Shown here: piece by piece, positions 48,210 to 60,389 of the stretch
How the letters are laid out: each line of letters begins with the position of its first letter
Numbering within the stretch: the first letter of the stretch is position 1
Source of the DNA: Oreohelix idahoensis
Taxonomy: Eukaryota; Mollusca; Gastropoda; Stylommatophora; Oreohelicidae
Length of the DNA stretch: 64,000 bases
Assembly (NCBI GenBank): GCA_024509875.1
Contig: JAMPIV010014841.1
Location: 496,001 to 560,000 of the forward strand
Direction: 5' to 3'
Position numbers and translations under genes: made by a program
Notes under the pieces: generated by a model
Told to the model about the DNA's origin: nothing
The model's database searches: none
What the model saw: the letters and a program-made list of their open reading frames with translations, nothing else

Positions 48210-48700
48210 CTATCGCTGTTTCTCCAGTGACAGAGAAAGATAAGTCTATCATTTGTTCCTGCCCACCAGGTACCAAGGAAATTTGAACCCGCTTCACTTT
48301 CTGCTCCCAGAGAGTGGGTGAGGTTATTGGAACTGACTGAAGACTAAGTGCTTGAGGGTCATGTTCCTCTTTAGCCGTTTTTCCCGTGTTAAAGGAAGAT
48401 ATTCCTGAAACATGTTTCATCCCACCAGGTACCAAGAAAATTTGGACCCGCTTCACTTTCTGATCCCAGAGAGTGGGTGAGGTTATCGGAACTGAGTGAA
48501 GTCTTAGTGCTTGAGGGTCCTGTTCCTCTACAGCCGCTTCTCTCATGTTAAAGGAAGATATTTCTTAAACATGTTTCATCCCACCAGGTACCAAGAAACT
48601 CTGGCCCGGCTTCACTTTCTGCATGCAGATAGTGGGTGAGACTATCAAAACTTGTTCAGAATTAAGTGCACTGGGGTGGTCAATCCCTTTGCACTCTTCC
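48210..48700 (-). repeat. 159-bp (53-codon) coding tandem repeat
   Basis: ACCAGGTACCAAG recurs at about 48264, 48423 and 48582, a period of 159 bases. On the minus strand each unit reads roughly DPQALSLQSVPITSPTLWEQ, KVKRVQISLVPGG, MKHVSGISSFNTGKTA. The third, most upstream unit is diverged (SALNSEQVLIVSPTICMQKV, KPGQSFLVPGGMKHV). An in-frame stop (about 48565) separates it from the others. Confidence 0.85.
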
Positions 48701-48926
48701 AACTTTTCATTGAAAATATTGGAAGATGAGTTAGGCATTGGAGTCTCCATAGCCTGTTCAGTCACGCCGTCTCTGGATCGTGCTGAGTCTTCTAAGATGA
48801 TATATTTCCCTCCTTGAGGTATGGGGTAAATTCGTTCATCTAATATTGCGGCCTTTACTTTGCCGTTTACAAAGTTCGACCTAACTTCTACATAAGCTAA
48901 AGGCAAAATCATCCTTCTGTTGTTTA

Positions 48927-49830
48927 TCATGGTGCTGTTACCTCAACATCCTCTTCGGTGACTTGATCAGGGTCGACGACAGAGGCTGAGACAAGGGCAT
49001 CACACCCAAGACCTTGATAATACAAACAGGTGATTTCTTCTCCATTTACTGTGGCAGTCTCCACATTTTGAGAATCCCTGTATCCACTCCGGGCCTTCGT
49101 CAAGTTCCCATCCATGGTAGGGACCTTAGCTTTGTATGAAGTCTTTGGGATTGGGTCTCGGCGCCTACAGTCTAACTGATGTAGGGTGGCCGACAGGTGA
49201 TGCTCAAGAACATCCCTTCCCTTCCCATAGGTTTGCGTATTCCTTTTCCGTTGAGTGATCCTATTTGGTTGAGCGATCCTATTTACTTGAGCGATCCTAT
49301 TTACCAGGTTGTTGGTGCAGTTGTTTTGGGTATGCCTGTTGTGAGTTTTTGCTGAGGATGCGGAAGGTCTCTTCGGATTATCAGCAGCGATGTGCTTAAT
49401 CTTGTTTTCAGGACAGTCTAGATGTCTCCGTTTGGATATCCTAGCCTCTGCTCTGTCTGAGCCTGAATTCTGAGACATAGACTTGGCTTCATGTGGTGCA
49501 GTTATATTTACCGCGGAGGGTGGTGATGCAACTGGCAAAGGAGTGGCATGATGAGTATTCCTAGATTCAAGTTTATCCATGAATTCCATTTTTGTAGGTT
49601 GAAACTGAGTTTCCATTTCACTGGAGGGATTTTTCTTGTTTTTGTCTCTCATGTTCCACATTCTCTTCCTTGCATTTTGCTCTCCATTCGTTCTGTTGCC
49701 CCATTATGCTCATGAAACATTCTACCTGTTCCGAGACATAATTTTCCAGCAAACTTCCCGAGAAGCCAGATAATTTTCCAATCTTATATGATTGCGTGGT
49801 CCATTTCTTCAGTCCTTCTATCTCATCCAT
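48927..49830 (-). pseudogene. gag and protease N-terminal half of family C element
   Basis: The frame from 49830 (MDEIEGLKKWTTQSYKIGKL, a gag-like N-terminus) shifts near 49640 into a long basic, Asn/Arg-rich frame. In it NRIAQ-NRIAQ-NRITQ is a short repeat. It then reaches the protease block TATVNGEEITCLYYQGLGCD. By alignment with CLFDTW of the larger element, the DTG should lie at YQG and is lost. The frame ends at 48927 and continues in another frame. Confidence 0.7.
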
Positions 49831-50094
49831 TTTAACAGCAGTGGTTTTGCTGAGCGAGTATGAGATCTCTAACTCACTATCAAATAAATACAGGCCTAAA
49901 TACTTTCTATAGCCGTAACTAAACTAAAGTATTTTAACAACCTATGTTATTTAAAACCAGCATACATAAAATATAACTTAAATATTAGTTAACAACATGT
50001 AACTAATAACCAGCAGTACCACCAAGAATAGTTTTCATAACATAACTTAAAATCTGTTTTTCTTGTAAAAATTTATGTGTAATTTAGTCTAAGG

Positions 50095-51763
50095 TGTAAG
50101 TATGACAGACTTGATGGAAGAATGAATAAAAGATAATCTCTAGAGGAAACTCTTCCAGACTGCAGGTTGAATGCACAGTCTCTCCTCGGGGATTAGTCCA
50201 CTCAAAAAACCTGTCTAAGAGAATTCTGGTGAAACTAAACAGGATATTCTCTAGGCGATAAATTCTTTATCCGATATCCTACAAAGGACTATGTATAGTA
50301 CATATAGATGAATAAGAGATTTGGTGCCCAGCCACATTAAAAATATCCTGACCCAATAGTGTTATTTAATTTTGGCTCTGCCCCCAGGGTGTAGATTTAT
50401 GTTATTAAAACTATACAACCCAATTAAATATTACAAAGAAAATAACAACAGACTCGGTTATGTAAAGTTTACCAAAAATGAAAATAGAATCTCACAATAT
50501 ATTCAAATATACAACTATATGTTCCCTAATCTATGAATGATTCCGAACCATGTCAGAATTAATTTATCATCATTGGACAAAGGGAATATTCTTTAGTGGT
50601 TCTGCTGGCATGTTCAGATGCTCATCTCAAATGCTGATGTAGTCTTGTTGCCAGGGGTTCAATATGTCCCAGCACTCCAAGTCCCGCAAGTTCTTTTTAG
50701 GGTTTCAGAGGATGGCAAGTTGCTTCTTCTCCGTCTTGACACAGGGCTCATCACCAACTGGGATGGAGTATGTCTGCCCTTGAGAACACTGCTTATGGTT
50801 TAGTCTTCTGGTATGACAACCTGGTAGGACTGGATTGACAAACAATTTGAGCTCCATTAGTAATCTTGCCAGAGAAGTCATTTCCCATATCTGCTGGGCG
50901 CTAATCGTCCATCAGAAATCTAACAAACATTCATAGCTAACATCAATACAAAGTGCTATTTATTATCTAGGAAATACTATAGCATAACTGATGTTATAAG
51001 CAAACAGGTGGATCTCAACCTATATCCGGCTTACAGCTTGTCTATCGCAGTGATTTTCAACATATGGGCTGTTAGCTTCACCAACTGTGAAGTTTGGGCT
51101 GTGGTCATCAAAAGTTTGAGAACCACTGGTCTACATTGTGCCCATAAAGCAATAAATCAATTTGGGGTCACTGTCAACCATGGTTTGAGAACCACTGGGT
51201 AATAGTTTTCTATTCTGCTGTAACATGTTGGGGTGTCATTGTTGCCAAGGTTTGAGAACCACTGAATTACAAGTCAGTCAACATATTCATTTATGAAATT
51301 TGGCTAGTGCTGTTGCCCATTCATTACATACTTCTGTGTTTATGTGATAGGCATTCATATACCTTGATAATACCATCATAACATAGGATACATGCACATT
51401 AACACATAAAAATATAATAAGGATATTTGCAGAAATCAGTTCAGGATTAAAATATGACAAGGATAATCATGGCTGAAATCATACAGTAGAATTAGTAGAA
51501 ATCCTTCAGTATAAAACAGGACAAGGGTAGTTCATAGATGAAACTTTCAGTATACATAATGTTGGTGTCTCCTGCACAAAATCAAGGGTGGTTTGCTGGT
51601 AACCTCGATTTAAGAAAAAGGAATTTATTTTCCGAAGCAAATAGGAGATCTCCTGAGGTGTATTGATGCGTGGGGGATATTCTAGAGAATTTAGAGAGAA
51701 GGAATGTTTAGGTATGAGAAAAGATTGACAGAGAGAAAAGAAGGCGAATACACTTCGTGACAG
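50095..51763 (-). repeat. 5' LTR of family C element
   Basis: 1,669 bp, lacking about 35 bases at its inner edge relative to the other LTR and carrying a different middle (51163-51585). That middle contains further copies of the GGTTTGAGAACCACTG word at 51181-51197 and 51249-51265. Confidence 0.82.
51048..51128. mobile_element. Small hAT-type MITE inside LTR (copy 2)
   Basis: Same 81-bp unit at the corresponding place of the other LTR. Flanks GTCTATCG and GTCTACAT match in the first five bases. Confidence 0.6.
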
Positions 51764-51768
51764 TTACT

Positions 51769-53620
51769 TTAGGACAAATGGTCCACTGCGCTATTATCCC
51801 GGCGCTGAAATTATGCCTGCGTGCTTTGTGTACAATCCGGTTGGGCTGGCTTAAACTATTATTGGTAACTGGGGTGCTCCGATTAAGCACACACCTGGTG
51901 TATTTGATTCTGCTGAAGACGCTGGGCTGGTAGATATGTTGTAAGCCACAATGCTCTAACTGGTGATCAAAAGGCGAGTAGGAAACCACTACTGCAAAAT
52001 GAGATTGCCAGATTTGCTATGGCTCGTTGCACACTGCGTGAGCTTAATTCCCATTAGAGGAATGGGCGTTGGCAAAAGGGTTTGGCTTCAGGTATGTGGG
52101 TGACAAATCGTAGTGCTAATTGCGTTCTGGAGCCGTGAGAGCGAATAAAATGGTATGCGCCCCTTGGGGAAAAATATTAACATCCCACAAATGAATACAT
52201 AGAAAATGCAATGTTCTTGCTATAATAATACAGTTGTGACTGAAACCTAAGATATAATGTTATCTATGGCTGGTGACTGCTTTCTATGAAAGTGATAACT
52301 AGTGTCTAACTACACAAATCGGCATATCATGATTCCACCCAGCCACTAGAAGTTTCTATCAGAAAGGAATAAGTGACTATCTCCTATAATTCAGGTTTTA
52401 GCGCCTGCACATCACTATTCAGTTTTAAGTGAATAACCTACACCTCTGACATTTCCTTACAGTAATGACAGTTATTTTAGCCTACTCTTAACCCATGGTA
52501 AGCACTGTACTGACTGATTCTACGCCTAGTAAGTATCTGTTATCGTAAGTCTACCATTAACCCATTGTAAACAATAACACTGACACCTGACTGCTTCGTC
52601 ACCCATTAACTAAGGCGGTAGACGGCGCTACATTATCACTGAATTAATTACCGGGAGAAATCCTCAAAATTAATTCAAGTCACACTCCTATCAGATATAT
52701 AAAACTAACATGAATATATATATTATAAGGATGTTTACTACTTACCCCGAGAATGACGAGAACATAGGCAATAACATTTTGTTCTGTGTTAACATCTGCC
52801 TTAGTCTCATTTGGTCATCACGGGCAGGAACATTTTTTTACGAGTGTGTCTGACTGAGTAAATCTATCTCATTTTATAGTCTACCCCAGACGCTATCCAT
52901 CGCGTGTTCCCACGGATGAACTGCGTATAACGCAATCATGGGTAAGACAAATATTATTCTAGAGGGACACATCAGAAGACAGCAACGAAAAGTTTCATAG
53001 ATAAAACGTAATATATTCTGAGAGCGGTCAGGGGCCGCAACAAAATCTCTCAGAACGAACGAGAGTTTTGTCTCCCCTTTGATCTCGCTACCAACTGTAT
53101 CAGGCTAGCGGGTCCCCTTCAAAGAAACTCTTGCTCGCTGGAGGTCACCCCTGTTACGCGCAAGAGACATTCCTCTGGTCCGACAAACGCCAGGTGCCGC
53201 TCAGGTAGTATTATCGTTAGCTGAGCTGACCGCTACTGACCAGTGGGGAATTTATAATGAAGGCCAGAATGAAAACAAAGCCGCGGGGTGAGGTCTGAGA
53301 GAGGAATAATGGGCTACGTAGGTAAAATCCGAAAGAAAAGAAAATACAAAAAAGTCGAGGAAACCAGAGCATTAAAAGAGTAATAAAAAATGGGACGTGG
53401 TGGTAAAATAAATTATCAGTCACCATGACAGCTACATATAATCAGGACGTGCAGCAGAAAGCGCACGACATAATTTTCCCGGGCATATTTTGGCGGGTAA
53501 CATGCTCGTAGTACAAGAAACTTGTAGTCTAGAAAGAGTAATCGTCGTTTGCACTGATTATTTTTTAACCTTCATAATTTGAAACTAAATGATAGACGTG
53601 ATAACACGAGGAAGTAAAGT
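51769..53620. other. Stretch without recognisable gene
   Basis: AT-rich with a GC-richer patch at 53030-53210 containing dispersed short frames. No domains, repeats or tandem structure identified. A 69-codon hydrophobic minus frame at 53217-53426 is not supported by anything else. Confidence 0.4.
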
Positions 53621-53624
53621 TTTC

Positions 53625-53765
53625 AAAAAGATTTTAACCTTAATAACAAGAAGACAGAAGTAATGGCCACCTAGGACAAACAGAATATTATCAACGGCAA
53701 GACTAAAGTAAGTGGGACAGTTTTGAAACACGCTCATTGATTGAAATAAGTTGGCACACTAATAA
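53625..53765 (+). pseudogene. LINE RT fragment
   Basis: LNLNNKKTEVMAT followed by INGKTKVS and later KYLG-like VGTLI matches the post-active-site RT block (L-x-I-N-x-KKTEVM ... F-KYLG). It ends at a T-run (53767-53788). Too short to classify. Confidence 0.6.
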
Positions 53766-54040
53766 TATTTTTTTTTTTTTTTTTTTTTTGCGTTCGCCCG
53801 CTAATACTCGAGGCGAAATCTCAGGTTATTATTTTATGTCTAACCTGACATTGATTTTACGTGAGTATCCCTTTATTTCTTGTACAGAGACAGGTGTCCC
53901 TCGCCATTCAGGCAAATACTCGCCGATTTCGGAGGTACCCATTGCAGCTGGGTCGGCTCAGGAGCCGCCAGTCCCTGGTCGACGACACTACTAATAATAT
54001 AAAATGGTACATGTAAATTAGAAATGCAGAGCAGTGTGGT

Positions 54041-54069
54041 TGGGGGGGGGGGGGGGGGGGGGGGGGGGA
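54041..54069. repeat. Poly-G tract
   Basis: Nearly pure G run following a stretch with no gene (53790-54680 otherwise shows only AT-rich DNA and a TG dinucleotide run at 54170-54184). Confidence 0.85.
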
Positions 54070-54682
54070 GGGACACAATCTTGACATAAGGAGGCCAAAG
54101 AAGCATGGTTTTGAAGATGAATGTTTAGAATAACAGACTTCTAACAGAAGTAAAGTTAAATATATATATATGTGTGTGTGTGTGTAATTTCAATTGTAGT
54201 AAAGTTTGTGGCATAACGCGCATGGTTTAGGTTCTGACATTTAACGATTAAGTAAGTCCAGACGGTCCACCATTAACATAGGTAAAACTCAGCAAGTAAC
54301 GTCAGGATGCAATTGAAGGCCATTTCATCACATTCTCCATATTCTTTTACATGCAAAGTATACTGGTACGTAGAATAAAATTTTTCGTCCGTCAAAAGTC
54401 AAAAGGCATAGCATGCATTGTATTTATAGGTGAATAAGCTTGACCGTTTCAACTTTAGATCAGTCCACATTTTGACTTGATCGAAGTCCTACGGCAGGTT
54501 TAGCATTTGAAGACATCTTCGTCTTGATTTATAATAATAGATTGCATGACTTACTTGAGAAGCTGCAAATCGTAATGGCCAAATAATATTGTGGCGGCTA
54601 GTCTTAAACAAATAGCCACGGCATTAATAACTTGAAAAATCTCCACTGTTTTGGAGCATAAAAATAAACATTTATAACACAT

Positions 54683-57093
54683 TGTGACAGAGTTATGTAA
54701 ATATATTACATATATCACACGTTTTGCTCCCACCTTGCTTACTTATTAGTTATGCACGTTTTGTTAAGGCAGAACCTTCGTACTTCTATATTTGTCAAAC
54801 TCATAATTGTGGCCATGCCTAATTTTTTTTTTTCGTTTCTCTATGTCTTATATACACTAGGAATGTTTACATACAGACTGTGATGCACGTAGCGAGAGAA
54901 AAGGAGGAGATAAGCTAATGAAGAAAATCAAGGGCGATACGTTAAGACGTACTTTCGGTAGACATTGGTTAGGGGGAATTAATCTGAGAAATCAAGGGGG
55001 AGATAATCACAAGTTACCCCCCCCCCCTCATCCGTTTGTTCGGAATGTAATTAAGCTACGGAACGACGAGATCAAAGAGACGATTTACTCGTGGGCCAAC
55101 GTCTAGCGGTCGGCGAAAGTGGCAAATTTAGCTTTCATTCAGAATTTTACCACGATTTCCCCAAAGGCGTGATATCTCGCACACTTTAGCGATTTTCTAC
55201 CAAATTGATATATATATACCGCATCCTTCAAACTCAGTTTATCTAGTACCCACAGAATTTTCAGACGTCTACCTTCGAATTCTAGATCCATTATACCAGT
55301 GGAATTTCTTAGTTTTCTGATTGGAGATAGTCATATTTCTGTGTTGCGGTAAAGATTATACTAGAATTTTGAGTGATTTAATTGTTAAGTCCGGCATTAT
55401 ATTTCACTAAGATTTTCTGTGTTGAGTGATTTAATTGTTAAAAAGTTCGTCATTTATATTTCACTAGGATTTACTATGTTAATTGGCTAGCAGAATTAAA
55501 ATAATTTATAGCTAAATTGTTCCGGCTGTAGCGTTGATTTAATGAATTGCTATTAACCAGTAAGAGATATTTTAATCGACTAGTAAATGCACTATTCATT
55601 ATGAGTACTGACGAAATATATATTTATTTCTAATTCATTATGAGTAATGTTATAAATGACTAGCGCTTATTCACGGGGTTTTTTTTTTAACGATAAAAGT
55701 AAATTATACCTTTACGCGAGTTAGGATTGAATTGAGATTGCGGTTAAATGTATGCATTTTTCTTTTCTTCCTATATCTAGTACGGGTCACAAACCCAAAA
55801 TCTACCAGCGGCCTTAATCTGAGAAAGGGTCTAAGTCTAGTCCAACAAATACAAGAAAAGACATTCTTATTGTAATTATCGGGTCTTCGAGGTTGACCGG
55901 GTTGGTCTTTTGTTTCACCTAGAGAGAGAGAGCGTACCAATATATGACACTATAAGAATAACATTTAACTGGACATTTAGCTACCCAGATTTCTTTTGTA
56001 TTTTCATCATTCAGCTCACTGTGGCGAAGAATATCAAATTTAACATTTCCCGACTACCGACCACTTGGGTTGTGGCGAGGATTTATCCAGAAAAGATCTA
56101 TCTACCTGACATTCTATTTAACAATCGAACATTTCAAGCTACTGTACACTGTGACATTTGATCTCGAAGTTGTGTTTCATACCTGTACTAATTGCTGTGA
56201 CATGAACAGAGTCAATAATAATAAGTAACAAAGTAAGCTTTCACCAAATAATAGGATTAATCAGTCATTTGAGGAACTGTGGCTTACTTTGCCAAAAGAA
56301 CCGACACTGAATCTGTTACCTGGAGCATGGAGATATGTTCAAGCTGCTGTCAACACTTATTTGGTAAGCGAGAATGAAATGTGATCACATGTTTGTCAGA
56401 GCGAGAGTAAGCAGAGATGAATAATTCTTATATTGTATAACTAATGTACTCACTTTGTTTTTTTTTTCCTTCTTATGTTTGCTCATACTGTTCATTTCAG
56501 AATAGATTAACAAGAAACTCTGTTCTTTACAGTATAGCCAAATTCTATACCATAGTGCTAATCTTTTGACCTTTTGGGGGTTAATAACTTCTTCTAACGG
56601 GATCTTGTCTCAACAGAGGGAACTGCACTTACGGGTCTATTTCTTTATTAATTCTTAACGTATGATTTTTTTTTATATATATTTGATATTTGATATTAAT
56701 GTTGTGAAGTTTTCTTCATGATAAATAAACTTAACATAAAACTTAATTACCTGTGTCGGTCAGCTCGTCCCAATATTCCTACTCCATTAATATAGTTTCA
56801 CGTTTGTGCGTCTAATTGTCTTCACTTATCTGTGTATGTGTGTGTGTGTAAGTGAGTGGTTGATATATATATATTAATATATATAGGAAGGAAACTGTCT
56901 GATCAACAAATTTCAGACGTAAACGATAGGCTGGAATAGAGTATCTTCTCAAAATCCAGGGACAGACTCTACCTTTCACCATTTCACTCGTGAAATCTAT
57001 TTCTTTACCTTATCTCTCACTGAGTACCATCTTTTCAGTTCTATTCAGACGGGACCAGAATCGATCATAGTTACCTATCAAAAATTTACGACA
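54683..57093 (+). mobile_element. Solo LTR of the Gmr1-like family
   Basis: Starts TGTGACAG, ends TTTACGACA, with CACAT on both sides (54678-54682 and 57094-57098). It follows the 3' LTR at 16163-19024 along its full length, for example 55370-55700 against 17060-17360 and 56580-57090 against 18490-19024. Many small differences show it is older or from another subfamily. The TA sites are short here. No gag or pol adjoins it. Confidence 0.9.
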
Positions 57094-57330
57094 CACATAA
57101 GGAAGGGAAACCCGAGGCCTGTAAACAGTAAATAAATATTAGACAAACATAAAGGTATGTTTTCAGGCACTCGTAAGAAATAAAGAAGTAGAACACTAGA
57201 CAACAGAAAAACAACAGACGTCAGTGGTTTACCCAGGACTCGAACCCAGGACCTTCCGTGCGACAATCCCGTCTAGCTATGCAAGCGAATCACACTATCC
57301 TCCCTGCCATCTAGGCATCACCAAAAAATG
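57094..57330 (-). mobile_element. Possible tRNA-headed SINE (minus)
   Basis: The minus strand contains GGTTCGAGTCC (57237-57247), a good B box. Upstream of it is a tRNA-like stretch with GGATAGTGTGATTCGC as a weak A box (57285-57300). The body runs toward the solo LTR, which may have inserted into it. Confidence 0.5.
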
Positions 57331-57739
57331 ATGCTTCGATGACGGGTCATTAGTGCGAACCGCAAGACATAACACCGGAAATAGGCTGGACTGCCCATGG
57401 TAAATTGAAGTGATTATACAATCTTAAGCAAACACTTAATGCTCGCATATACCTTGAGTTAATGTGGTATTTACAGGTTTAGGGATTCAGTTAATCTCTC
57501 AGGAATGGGCGATACGCTTGTCTGGACATACGAAGTGAAGTGTGACAAATGGAAACAATGACTCTAGTCCAAAGGTCTGTGCAGCGAAAATGAGAATTAA
57601 AAGAAAGGGGGGAGAGAAAGGAAAATGGAAGAAAAATTGAACGGTCCAATTTCGTGACAGCAATGTAAGGCAGTTCTTGTCGTGAAATCCCAAAGGAAAA
57701 AAAAAGAAGGGCTGATAATGACACGGCCAAGAAAATCGG

Positions 57740-57885
57740 AGATAGGCTTTTAAAATATTATAAAGAAGACACGAAAAGGAAGTGAACTGATGGCACAGGA
57801 CTGATGGCACAGGACTGATGGCACAGGACTGAAGGGTTTGGCGCGGACATTCGTGGCTTATGCTCCATAGGGAGCTAAATTGATG
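57740..57885 (+). pseudogene. LINE 3'-end remnant with triplicated 14-mer
   Basis: Reads KKTRKGSELMAQD, then three copies of TGATGGCACAGGAC (57789-57830), and ends TATGCTCCATAGGGAGCTAAA followed by TGATGATAATAAT, a short-repeat tail. The same end occurs at 43950-43972. Confidence 0.6.
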
Positions 57886-57901
57886 ATAATAATCGCATAC
57901 G

Positions 57902-57980
57902 CTACTTGACGTTGTACTTGACGTTGTACTTGACGTTGTACTTGACTTTGTACTTGACGTTGTACTTGACGTTGTACTTG
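57902..57980. repeat. 12-bp tandem repeat, about 6.5 copies
   Basis: Unit TACTTGACGTTG. Being four codons long it gives a repetitive QVQR peptide on the minus strand, with no other support for coding. Confidence 0.92.
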
Positions 57981-57989
57981 AAGGAAAAT

Positions 57990-60389
57990 AAAGATCAATT
58001 TAAAATATTTTGATGGCGTGATGGAATAAGTCCAAGTGGGATGGAATCTTGTGAATCCCATTTAATTTGATCTGCTTATACATTATGCTCTTTCTTATTT
58101 AATATATATATTTTTTTAAATAAATTTTTCCTCGTGACTGCTGTGTCATTTTTTATCTGCCCATAGCCTTTCTAAATTTTTCGTCTTTGTTTTCTTTGTG
58201 ACTGTGGCTGACGAAGGTTAATCCCAAAACGTCGCGAGTGTCTAGTGAAAACACTGAAATAGCATTTTTTTTTTTTTTGGTTCAGTTTTACAAAATGGAG
58301 GTGGAAGTGTTTTCACTAAATTGAATAATGGACAAGAAAACCATATCTCAATGGCTACTGGTAAATTCTCAAACAACTTTAAATTGGAGGCAGACAAATT
58401 GAAAACAGCTGCAATTACCATCCTGGAAAATAAAGACTCACTTTCAGTCATCACTGCTGTCACGAACAGTTTTTGAGAGTAGTTGATGTAACATGTGCTC
58501 CACAGGGACAGGTATGGGTTCGGGTGTAAGACTATGACATGTGATTAGGACGGTCTATTGAAGCGTGATTGTATTTGTGTGAAGCCCACAAGATGTTTAC
58601 GTGAGTTGTCATCTGTTCGTGTCTGAACAAGCTGATATGTTTATTAGATGCGTGAATGTCAGGACATGATGATTTAGTTGGGACCAGTAGGAGAAGGGCA
58701 GTTAGAAGAAGGGACGTGGCGAGTGAGGGAGGAAGTTTGCTAGTGATGTGATGTGGTTGTCGGTACACTAGGTTGGCTTCAGGGTATTGAATACGGAATC
58801 TTGATTGTGTAGCCAGGGGCTATATTTTATTGTAAGCAGCATGCTGGGAATTATATGAAAAATGTCAATTTGCTCGGTGTGCCATTTACATTATGTGCAC
58901 CACAATACTCATCTGTTATTGTGAACGTTAATGGAGTATTACACTGTGGAGATACGGTGCTCCTATCGTTTAGATAACGAGTCTGACACGAAAGGCATAC
59001 AGAGTTAGCTTTGTGATTGTATTGATGCTTAAATGCTCAAAGTCAGCTGTCCTCAGGAACTACAACAACAATGACTTAGACAGCCTATCAGAATTACTAA
59101 TCAAAACCAACTATGAATTCTGTCACAGAGTTTCTCGAAGTCTTCGTCAATTGTTTTGTTTTTTTTTTCTTCAAATTCCTAACTTGTCTCTTCATTCACT
59201 TTTGTCTATTTCCATAAGAAATAGTTGCTACTGTTGCTTCAAGTCTCCACTAATTGACTATTCATCGCTCCACACGCTTTCTTCTTATACAAAGGCACTA
59301 AACAATTCTTCTTTTAGGAACTTTCGTCAGATTTCTACTTTTAATCGAAACTCAACGGTTCCCATAGTATTAGATTGTGGCTGGTCAACCACAGCGAAAT
59401 GACACGGTCGTAAATCGTCTGAGAGAGGGAAATTAATTGAACTTTCCTGGCGTGGGGAAAGATTTCCCTGTTTTAACTTCATGCGAGCAAATGTTGAGTT
59501 ATGAAATCACTTTGCTGAATAACCGTTTGAAGAGACGCAGGCTTTTAGAAGAGAAGCATCAAGGTGCACAATATCTTCATTTATATGTGGTTTGGAGTGT
59601 AACGCCACTCTAATTCTTAAGCTGCGGATAATAGTCCTGAGCGCTCAATTACAGAATCCTAGCCAGTTTTAGCAGAAATATATGAAGCTGATCTCTAGAT
59701 TTTGATTCCTGTAATTTGTTGGGAGGAAACCGCCTAGTTGCTCGATGTTGTAAGAAAACAAGCACGTACTTCTCAAAACCTCCAGCGGCGATCACAAGTA
59801 AACCCAAAGCAGTCAATACTTCGTCAGTAACTCAACAGCATATAAGCAGTCAATATCTCGACAACATCTCATTAACATCATCAACTTCACCATTACCAAA
59901 CGCAACCTGTAACACTTTACAACCAGGGTTAACCAAAAGTTCATTCATCTCTTGGTTTGTTGCCCTCACCGAAGCAAATTATCCAGTGGGTAAATCCTGC
60001 CTACTGTGACGTCCAAGAAAAGTTCAAGCAGATAAGTTAACATAAACACCAAGTCATATTCAGAATTCACTTTTCAACAAATAGCCATAAGTATTGACTT
60101 AGTGAGGAAATAGCCTTTTATCTGAACCTAAGACATTGACAGCATTCCTAATTCTTCATTAAGTAATTTCATAACTTTTTTATCTTTTGGTAATTTTTTC
60201 CAATTACGTGATAACATTATTTGATTTATTCTGCAATTAAAATAATTCTGTGCATTCAGTAAATCACAATCATTCTGAGATGGACTTGGTAGATTGTATA
60301 TTCTTTTAAGAAAAGTTATTCTCCCTCCTGGTATTGTTGGTTACTACTTCTACCATTACTTTTACTTTTCTAGAAAATGTGAGTAAGAA
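57990..60389. other. Stretch without recognisable gene
   Basis: At 58207-58242 a TGACGAAGG...AAAACGTCGCG motif resembles a sequence seen at the ends of some retroelements, but I cannot assign it. Plus-strand frames at 59013-59402 (129 codons) and 59716-60009 (97 codons, Ser/Thr-rich) have no recognisable domain, and I treat them as chance frames with low certainty. Confidence 0.4.

Larger units (their letters stand above)
47866..48930 (-). pseudogene. Protease C-terminal half plus repeated module (family C)
   Basis: The frame after protease begins ILPLAYVEVRSNFVNGKVKA, AILDERIYPIPQGGKYIIL, which parallels the protease end of the 5478 element (LVEIHSDFVRGVIKAAIMED, PIYPVILGCRYV). It then runs through the 53-residue tandem repeat and a Lys/Arg-rich tail to 47866. 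No integrase finger follows. The function of the repeated module is unknown to me. Confidence 0.7.
46141..51763 (-). mobile_element. Family C LTR retrotransposon, gag-protease only
   Basis: GTTAC flanks it at 46136-46140 and 51764-51768. LTRs (46141-47771 and 50095-51763) share long near-identical blocks. On the minus strand the element starts TGTCACGAAG and ends TTTCGCTACA (TG...CA). The internal region encodes gag and protease remnants on the minus strand but no integrase or RT, so it is non-autonomous or pol-deleted. A polypurine tract (minus-strand AAAAGGGGGCC) abuts the 3' LTR, confirming orientation. The last 35 or so bases of the 5' LTR and the primer site are replaced by other sequence. 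Confidence 0.85.

Noticed and set aside
59013..59402. 129-codon plus-strand frame as a host gene
   Set aside because: No recognisable domain, Ser-rich low-information text, and no adjacent exons.
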